A stretch of DNA of 64,000 nucleotides, from positions 868,001-932,000 of the forward strand of contig JACKCI010000002.1 of the NCBI GenBank assembly GCA_020634155.1, read 5' to 3'. The notes beneath the pieces were generated by a model. The model made no database searches, was not told the DNA's origin, and was given only the letters and a program-made list of their open reading frames with translations. Source of the DNA: Anaerolineales bacterium (GTDB lineage: Bacteria > Chloroflexota > Anaerolineae > Aggregatilineales > J027). Each line of letters starts with the position of its first letter. The stretch's first letter is position 1. Below are positions 58,597-64,000 of this stretch, piece by piece. The position numbers were made by a program, and so were the translations under genes.

Positions 58597-59889
58597 TTGG
58601 CTCGTGAACAGTTTGTGGTAGAGGGGGGACATGCCCTCAAAGGGGAAATCAAGGCTAGTGGCAACAAGAATGCGGCCCTTGCCTTGTTACCTGCCTGCCT
58701 ATTGACCGATCAACCCGTAATTTTACGCAATGTCCCCGACATTGGGGACGTGCATGTCATGTGCGATTTACTTCAATCCTTGGGCGCTCAAGTCGAATGG
58801 ATTGAGCCAGAGACGGTGCGTGTCCATGCTGAGAAGATTACTACGCATCGACCCGACCCTGAACTCGCCAAGAAAATACGGCCTAGCACCCTTCTCGCTG
58901 GCCCGATGTTGGCGCGGGTGGGCATGTTGGAGATTCCCGCGCCGGGTGGTGATGTTATTGGTAGGCGGCGCTTAGATACCCACTTGCTGGCCCTGCAAGC
59001 ACTAGGGGCCACCATCGACTATCAAGGCAAATTTATCATGAATGTCGAGGAGCTAAAGGGAGCTAAGGTGCTGTTGGACGAGGCCAGCGTCACCGCCACG
59101 GAGAACACCATCTTGGCGATGGTACTTGCAAAAGGCACCAGCATTATCCGTAACGCTGCCTCCGAGCCGCATGTCCAGCAGCTTTGCCTGATGCTGAACC
59201 AGATGGGGGCACAGATTGAAGGCATCGGCTCCAACCAACTGACCATTCATGGTGTTGCTAAACTCAACGGTACTGATTTTCGAGTGGGTGCAGATTATTT
59301 GGAAGTAGGGAGCTATATCGGCGCGGCAGTGGTCACAGGTAGTGAATTGACCATCCGTGAAGCTGACCCCGAATATCTCGACATGATTGCACTGGTCTTT
59401 CAAAAATTCGGTGTGACATGGGAGACACGCGGCAACGATGTGTTTGTCCCCCGCCAACAATCGATGCTGGTTCAGTCTGACCTTGGCGGCAAGATACCTG
59501 AAATCAAGCCCCAGATTTGGCCCGGCTTTCCCACCGACATGATGAGTGTAGCGATATTGGTGGCCTCTCAATGCTCCGGCGCGGTGCTATTCCATGAATG
59601 GATGTTTGAGGGGCGGCTTTTTTTCACTGACCGTCTGGTGCAGATGGGGGCCAAGATTGTGTTGTGTGACCCGCATCGGGTGTTGGTGCAGGGGCCGAGC
59701 CGCCTGCGCGGTGACCAAGTGATAAGCAGTCCGGATATTCGGGCAGGTATGGCGATGGTTTTGGCGGCACTCTCGGCCCGTGGTACGACTGTTATCCGCA
59801 ACATTCACCAAATTGACCGAGGCTATGCCCGCCTTGAAGAAAAACTGGGTAGCCTCGGTGCCAAAATTACCAGAACGGTAGTCGGATGA
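58597..59889 (+). CDS. murA: UDP-N-acetylglucosamine 1-carboxyvinyltransferase (Asp-type)
   Basis: 430 residues, normal for MurA. It makes the first committed precursor of peptidoglycan from UDP-GlcNAc and phosphoenolpyruvate. The start is a TTG with GGAG about 10 bases upstream. Substrate-site motifs: VEGGHALKGEIKASGNKNAA, RPSTLLAGPMLARVG and QIWPGFPTDMMSVAILVASQ. The catalytic loop reads PAPGGDVIGRRRLDTHL, so the usual Cys (Cys115 in E. coli) is Asp119. Cys-to-Asp forms, as in mycobacteria and chlamydiae, are active and resist fosfomycin. The next gene overlaps by 4 bases. Confidence 0.97.
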   Translation: MAREQFVVEGGHALKGEIKASGNKNAALALLPACLLTDQPVILRNVPDIGDVHVMCDLLQSLGAQVEWIEPETVRVHAEKITTHRPDPELAKKIRPSTLLAGPMLARVGMLEIPAPGGDVIGRRRLDTHLLALQALGATIDYQGKFIMNVEELKGAKVLLDEASVTATENTILAMVLAKGTSIIRNAASEPHVQQLCLMLNQMGAQIEGIGSNQLTIHGVAKLNGTDFRVGADYLEVGSYIGAAVVTGSELTIREADPEYLDMIALVFQKFGVTWETRGNDVFVPRQQSMLVQSDLGGKIPEIKPQIWPGFPTDMMSVAILVASQCSGAVLFHEWMFEGRLFFTDRLVQMGAKIVLCDPHRVLVQGPSRLRGDQVISSPDIRAGMAMVLAALSARGTTVIRNIHQIDRGYARLEEKLGSLGAKITRTVVG

Positions 59890-60362
59890 GCCAACGACCT
59901 TTACCCACCTTTGGTCTGCGCTTGGGCTTGATGATGGTCTTTTTGACCGTTGGTATTACACCCCTCATCAAGGTTTATGTTGCGTATCGTCTCAATGCCT
60001 CTGTTGAACGTTATGAGGTGTTGCTGGGTGTACCTTTTGACATCTGGACACAACTGGTCGGGGTGGGTGCGGTGCTGACATTGGTGACAACGGTGCTGGC
60101 ATGGCGGGGTCGTCCTAAGCAGGTTTATTGGGTATTTCAAGCGGTTTTGTTATTGACGATGGTAGCGATTGGGGCCGAGGCCGCGGTGCGGGCCTTTGCT
60201 AAATGCGAGAATTGTGTGGTTGACCCCGGACGTGACGCTATCAACATCACCTTTCAGTGTATTTTGCCCCTACAAATTTTAACGGTAGTGTATATGCTAT
60301 GGTATATCAATCGTAAGCCAGCGCGGGCCTTTTATGGAAAGGGTGTGGAAGAAACATCATGA
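59886..60362 (+). CDS. Four-helix membrane protein of unknown function
   Basis: 158 residues with four membrane helices (about LRLGLMMVFLTVGITPLIKV, LVGVGAVLTLVTTVLAW, VYWVFQAVLLLTMVAIGAEA, ITFQCILPLQILTVVYMLWY). An outer loop has the pair CENC. I do not recognise the family. The ATG overlaps murA by 4 bases and its stop overlaps the next start by 4 bases, so translation of the three is coupled; a role near the cell envelope is possible, nothing more. Confidence 0.65.
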   Translation: MSQRPLPTFGLRLGLMMVFLTVGITPLIKVYVAYRLNASVERYEVLLGVPFDIWTQLVGVGAVLTLVTTVLAWRGRPKQVYWVFQAVLLLTMVAIGAEAAVRAFAKCENCVVDPGRDAINITFQCILPLQILTVVYMLWYINRKPARAFYGKGVEETS

Positions 60363-60775
60363 GTCGTATTATCAATACAGAAGACCCCGGCAAAATTCGG
60401 AACCAGCAATTGCGTACCTGCGCTGAGATTCTGCGCCACCTCAGTACCAAACCCGAACTTGATGACGAAGCCAAGGACATGATTGCCCATCTGGTCTATT
60501 GCCTACGGATTATTGGCGAGACCATTGAGCATGCTTCTGAGGTGTGGGAAAAGCGCAATTATTGGGTCAAGGCCGAAGAGCTACGCCGTGATTGGGATTG
60601 GACGCACAAAATGACCCATGACATTGAGCAATTGGTGAAAAGTGGTGATTGGGTCAAATTTCCGGCCATCCTCGCGGGCTTATTTCAGCATGTGGGGAAT
60701 ATCAAGATCAAGAAATTCACCCGCGAGAGTGATACATGGCAGGGGGCGTATCAAAAGCTGGTGGGTGAACTCTAA
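60359..60775 (+). CDS. Small all-helical protein of unknown function
   Basis: 138 residues, charged, no signal peptide or membrane helix. Predicted mostly helical (NQQLRTCAEILRHLSTKPEL, AKDMIAHLVYCLRIIGETIE, WTHKMTHDIEQLVKSGDWVK). Rich in Trp in the second half (EVWEKRNYWVKAEELRRDWD). I do not recognise the family. Last gene of the SAM hydrolase-murA operon (ATGA overlap with the previous gene), and it overlaps the converging coiled-coil gene by 4 bases. Confidence 0.6.
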   Translation: MSRIINTEDPGKIRNQQLRTCAEILRHLSTKPELDDEAKDMIAHLVYCLRIIGETIEHASEVWEKRNYWVKAEELRRDWDWTHKMTHDIEQLVKSGDWVKFPAILAGLFQHVGNIKIKKFTRESDTWQGAYQKLVGEL

Positions 60776-61989
60776 GGTTTGCTATCGCCATTGGTGGCCG
60801 CCGCAGGTATCAACGGATTAACAGGCGGCATCACCTCAAATTCCATCATCAACCCCTTGTAGCCCTCAATATACAGGCGGGCACGGGCCTCTTCGAGCTT
60901 CCACATGCGATCAAGCGATTGTTGCAGGGGGGCTACCCTTGCCCGTGATTCTTCAATGAGTTTGCGGAACTCGGTCATTTCTTGCTGGTGGCCGCGCCAT
61001 GCCTCATCGTTGGTCAGGGTAAATTGCTTCCAGCGGCGTTGGTCGTCTTTAATCCAGTCATTCCACTCCTCGCGGAAGCGTTCTTCAGACAAGCGCTGCA
61101 TTTCAGAAACTTCATTAATGCGGCGCTCCAACCGTTCTTGGATACGCTCAAAGTCACTAACGATCTTCTTCATTTGGCGATAGGTCTCAGCCCATGACTC
61201 AAGGCGCTCAAGGCTACGACGGATTTCCTCATCATAGGCTCCCACGCTACGGCTCAGTTCCTTAACTTGTTGGTCGCGCTGCTGGGTAATGAGGCTTTGC
61301 TGCTCAATAAAGGCTTGGAGTTCTTCACGGCGGGTGCGGTCGGTGTTTTGAATATCAGAGACGCGCTTTTCATTCGCCAGCCCTAACGCCTCGACCCGCT
61401 CAGACTTCAATTTGACGCTATCAATCAATTTTTGGAGTTCAGGCAGCAGCGCTTGGAGGTCAGCAAGTCGGCGGTTGTCTTGGCGGCGTTGTTCTTCCAG
61501 CAGGGCCAAGCGGCGCTCTGGGTCTTCACCCTTTTTGGCAACATCTTCAATACGCTGTTGCACCAATGTCAGCGCCGAGGCCACACGGTCACGTTCTGCA
61601 CGGGCCGCTGTGAGGTCATCAGCATTTTGTTCAAGTTTATCCATCCGTTCATGCAACTCACGCAGGGGACGGTTGGTCACTTCGCGGGCATACTCTTGGC
61701 GGCGTTCTGCTTCACGCTCGGCGGAAATCCGCTTCGATTCGACGTTTTCCACCAATTGGCGCATTTCTAGCCGAATCTGTTCCATCATTTCAGCATCGCG
61801 CCCACTAGGGACAAATTGGCTCTTCATGCCTGCTTGATCTTTTTCCAGCAGGTTCATGTGGCGTTGCAGTTGTTCGACAGTTTCTTGTTGTTGGAGCAGT
61901 CGCTCTTCCAACTTTGCAATGGTACTCTTATCCCGTCGTCGTTCCTCATCCAGCCATTCAATCATCCGGAGAGCTTGTTGTAAATCCAT
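60772..61989 (-). CDS. Long coiled-coil protein of unknown function
   Basis: 405 residues, almost entirely Glu/Arg/Gln/Lys-rich coiled coil (for example EERLLQQQETVEQLQRHMNL, LRPLREL-like segments, EEQRRQDNRRLADLQALLPE) with no membrane helix or signal peptide. A short non-coiled tail (MMEFEVMPPVNPLIPAAATN) closes it. It may form filaments or a scaffold, as bacterial coiled-coil proteins often do; no catalytic domain is visible. It is transcribed divergently from the glycosyltransferase at 62048, from a shared AT-rich gap. Confidence 0.75.
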   Translation of the reverse strand: MDLQQALRMIEWLDEERRRDKSTIAKLEERLLQQQETVEQLQRHMNLLEKDQAGMKSQFVPSGRDAEMMEQIRLEMRQLVENVESKRISAEREAERRQEYAREVTNRPLRELHERMDKLEQNADDLTAARAERDRVASALTLVQQRIEDVAKKGEDPERRLALLEEQRRQDNRRLADLQALLPELQKLIDSVKLKSERVEALGLANEKRVSDIQNTDRTRREELQAFIEQQSLITQQRDQQVKELSRSVGAYDEEIRRSLERLESWAETYRQMKKIVSDFERIQERLERRINEVSEMQRLSEERFREEWNDWIKDDQRRWKQFTLTNDEAWRGHQQEMTEFRKLIEESRARVAPLQQSLDRMWKLEEARARLYIEGYKGLMMEFEVMPPVNPLIPAAATNGDSKP

Positions 61990-62022
61990 TCAGACCTGCT
62001 CCTTTAAAAACTGTTGCTCCCC

Positions 62023-62030
62023 ATTATAAT
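62023..62030. promoter_or_regulatory. Overlapping divergent -10 elements
   Basis: ATTATAAT contains TATAAT on the plus strand (62025-62030, toward the GT4 gene) and TATAAT on the minus strand (62028-62023, toward the coiled-coil gene). The -35 boxes are not convincing. Confidence 0.35.
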
Positions 62031-62047
62031 ATAACAGAAGGAAGGTT

Positions 62048-63154
62048 GTGAGAGTGTCTCGAATCGGAATTGACGCCCGTTTGTTAGGGTATCGTAAAGG
62101 TGGCATCGCAGAATATACCCGTCAACTGGTCTTGGCACTGGCTGAACTGGACTCTCAACGCGACTATGTGATTATCCACCGTTCTCATGACAGCACCTCC
62201 TATATTCCCGCCGCCAATTTTCAGCGCATCAATGCCTATACACCCGCCCATCATCGCTGGGAGCGCCATGCTCTATCGCTTGAGCTATTGCCGCGCCGCT
62301 TGGATGTGCTGCATAGCCCTGATTTCATACCACCCCAATGGGGAGCGCGGCGGCACATCATTACCATTCACGATCTGCACTTTTTGCATTACCCCCACTT
62401 CCAGACCGCCGACAGCCTACGCTATTACCGTGACCAGATCGGCTGGGCGGTGCGCCATGCTGACCACATCTTCGCCCAAACCGAGGGCACCCGCCACGAG
62501 ATTATGGAGATGCTGGGGGTACCTGCTGAGAAAGTTACCGTGCATCTATTAGGGGTGCATGAGTCTTTCCGCCCCTTACGAGATGAGGTAATACAGGCCA
62601 CCCTCGACCACTATCAACTGCCCCGTGATTACCTGCTCTTTGTGAGTACCATCGAGCCGCGTAAGAACTTGCCGAATTTATTCAGGGCTTATGCCACCTT
62701 GCCGAATGCGCCGTTACTGGTCTTGGCAGGACAGCGCGGCTGGCACGCTGACGAATCGTTTGAGACTATCGAGCGTTTGGGCCTACAAAATCGGGTGCGC
62801 TGGCTGGATTCGGTGCCGTTTGAGCGCTTGCCCGCCTTGTATAATGGTGCGACGCTCTTGGTGTTGCCTTCCTATCATGAAGGCTTTGGTATGCCTGCTA
62901 TTGAGGCGATGGCCTGTGGGACGCCCGTCGTGGTCTCCAATCGCGGTTCCTTGCCAGAGGTGGTCGGTGATAACGGCGTTTATGTCGAGCCAGAGTCGAT
63001 TGAGAGTATCGCGGCGGGTATTCAGTGTATACTCGATGATCGCCGACATGCCGCCGAATTGCGCGAGGCGGGTCTACGCCATGCTGCAACCTATTCATGG
63101 CGGCGCACCGCTGAAATTGCCCTACAAGTCTATCAACAGGTACTTTCCACATGA
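62048..63154 (+). CDS. Family 4 glycosyltransferase
   Basis: 368 residues from a GTG start with AAGGAAGG just upstream. GT-B fold: N-terminal IGIDARLLGYRKGGIAEYTR, the middle DYLLFVSTIEPRKNLPNLFR, and the donor-site motif PSYHEGFGMPAIEAMACGTP with VVVSNRGSLPEVVGDNGVYV. This is the GT4 (mannosyltransferase-like) pattern. It would add a sugar from a nucleotide or lipid donor to a surface glycan. The following GT-C gene overlaps by 4 bases. Confidence 0.93.
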   Translation: MRVSRIGIDARLLGYRKGGIAEYTRQLVLALAELDSQRDYVIIHRSHDSTSYIPAANFQRINAYTPAHHRWERHALSLELLPRRLDVLHSPDFIPPQWGARRHIITIHDLHFLHYPHFQTADSLRYYRDQIGWAVRHADHIFAQTEGTRHEIMEMLGVPAEKVTVHLLGVHESFRPLRDEVIQATLDHYQLPRDYLLFVSTIEPRKNLPNLFRAYATLPNAPLLVLAGQRGWHADESFETIERLGLQNRVRWLDSVPFERLPALYNGATLLVLPSYHEGFGMPAIEAMACGTPVVVSNRGSLPEVVGDNGVYVEPESIESIAAGIQCILDDRRHAAELREAGLRHAATYSWRRTAEIALQVYQQVLST

Positions 63155-64000
63155 AACTCAGCGCCCTTGTTGCCGTCCTCGTTGCCTATTGCGCCATGAT
63201 TGCCGCCTTTTGGGTACAAGATTCGGTTTTTGAAGACCTCCCCAAACTCGAAGATGAAATCGCCTATATCTATCAAGCCAAGATATTTGCAGGCGGGCGT
63301 GTCTATATGCCTGTCCGTGAACCGGCGCGGGCCTATTGGCAACCTTTCATGATTGAATGCGGTAATCAAATCAAGACCAAGTTTGGACTAGATGGCTGCG
63401 TGGGCAAGGCCTTCAGCAAGTATCCTCCCGGTTGGTCATTAATCTTGGCAGGTGGCTATCGGCTGCACATGGAATGGGCGCTTAATCCCATTTTATTTAT
63501 GCTGACCATTGCGCTGACCTATCGCCTTGCCCGTGAGATTTTTGGCGAGGCGGCGGGTGTCCTTGCCGCGATCCTGCTTGCCTCTAGCCCCATCGTGTGG
63601 CTCAATAGCGGTACATGGATGGCCCATCCAGCCGCGATGTTCTTCACGGTCTTGGCATTGTATGGTATCTGGCGGTTGGAACATCGGCGGCGGCGCTGGC
63701 TATGGGCGGCTTTGGCAGGCATGGCGCTAGGGATGTTGGTTGCGATTCGTCCCTTGACAGGGTTCAGCCTTGCTCTGCCACTAGTGGCCTATAGCGGAAT
63801 TCGCCTTGTTGCCGCCGTGATAGTGCCGCTGTGGGGGAATCGTCCATTGTCGTGGTGGCTACGACTAGGCGTGGTGATAAGCTTTTTGATGCCGGTTACG
63901 CTATTAGCTTATTGGTCTGCCCAAGCCATCCCTTTCTGGTCAACATGGTTTATGACCGCGCCGCCCTTGGGCTTTGATGAAGTCGTGAATTATGACCCCG
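63151..64000 (+). CDS. GT-C membrane glycosyltransferase (partial, cut by window end)
   Basis: Open frame from the ATG at 63151 to the window end, 283 codons, no stop. It starts MKLSALVAVLVAYCAMIAAF and has an outer-loop motif SVFEDLPKLEDEIAYIYQAK with the acidic residues typical of GT-C (ArnT/PMT-like) enzymes, then KYPPGWSLILAGGY and further membrane helices. It likely moves a sugar from a lipid-phosphate donor to an outer acceptor. The ATGA overlap with the GT4 gene indicates one operon. Confidence 0.82.
   Translation, partial: MKLSALVAVLVAYCAMIAAFWVQDSVFEDLPKLEDEIAYIYQAKIFAGGRVYMPVREPARAYWQPFMIECGNQIKTKFGLDGCVGKAFSKYPPGWSLILAGGYRLHMEWALNPILFMLTIALTYRLAREIFGEAAGVLAAILLASSPIVWLNSGTWMAHPAAMFFTVLALYGIWRLEHRRRRWLWAALAGMALGMLVAIRPLTGFSLALPLVAYSGIRLVAAVIVPLWGNRPLSWWLRLGVVISFLMPVTLLAYWSAQAIPFWSTWFMTAPPLGFDEVVNYDP

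Overview
The window looks like a piece of a chromosome from the phylum Chloroflexota (Anaerolineae or a sister class). This is an inference from gene content: an Asp-type MurA, a sortase, Tad pilus genes, Thr/Pro-rich linkers on secreted and membrane proteins, several Ser/Thr kinases, a DUF62 SAM hydrolase, and few or no mobile elements. Gene density is very high. No rRNA, tRNA, CRISPR array, insertion sequence or prophage was recognised.

Layout. 1-5.5 kb: the 3' end of a complex I operon (nuoK end, nuoL, nuoM, nuoN), closed by a clear terminator. 5.5-9.4 kb: a SUKH-leucine-rich-repeat protein, a lipoprotein cytochrome P460 coupled to xseA, and a small unknown gene. 9.4-19.9 kb: a signalling block with a GAF/PAS histidine kinase, a transmembrane Ser/Thr kinase, a Clp AAA+ unfoldase without a middle domain, a 1345-residue kinase with 22 TPRs, and an FHA protein. 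19.9-30.2 kb: a heparinase-like secreted protein; an M20 peptidase-cyclophilin-M16 peptidase-NTPase operon; and a dehydratase-sortase-DUF6391-DUF4013 operon. 30.2-36.7 kb: a lon-response regulator-PHP/AlbA operon facing a DUF151 nuclease, then a PHP phosphoesterase.

36.7-37.2 kb is the only gene-free stretch over 300 bases. It holds nine exact copies of TGTTGATAAC, one base from the DnaA box on either strand, partly at 11-bp phase. It is the best candidate for a replication origin or DnaA-binding locus. 37.2-41.2 kb: a PBP1C-type penicillin-binding protein and a secreted beta-helix protein. 41.2-49.4 kb: one minus-strand run with a NarL/NarX-type two-component pair, Tad genes cpaB, cpaF, tadB and tadC, then comF and hpf.

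49.4-64 kb is a cell-envelope and glycan region: a PhnD-like lipoprotein (probably using an ATT start), four glycosyltransferases of GT2/GT4 or related type, two GT-C membrane glycosyltransferases (one cut by the window end), and an acyl-transfer module made of a 39-residue DltX-like microprotein, an MBOAT protein and an SGNH protein. The SAM hydrolase-murA operon also lies here.

The most promising items for new biology are the DltX/MBOAT/SGNH module, the DnaA-box-like cluster, and the kinase/Clp/TPR/FHA block with its seven-fold three-TPR superrepeat. All functional statements rest on reading the sequence and recalling protein families; no search was run.
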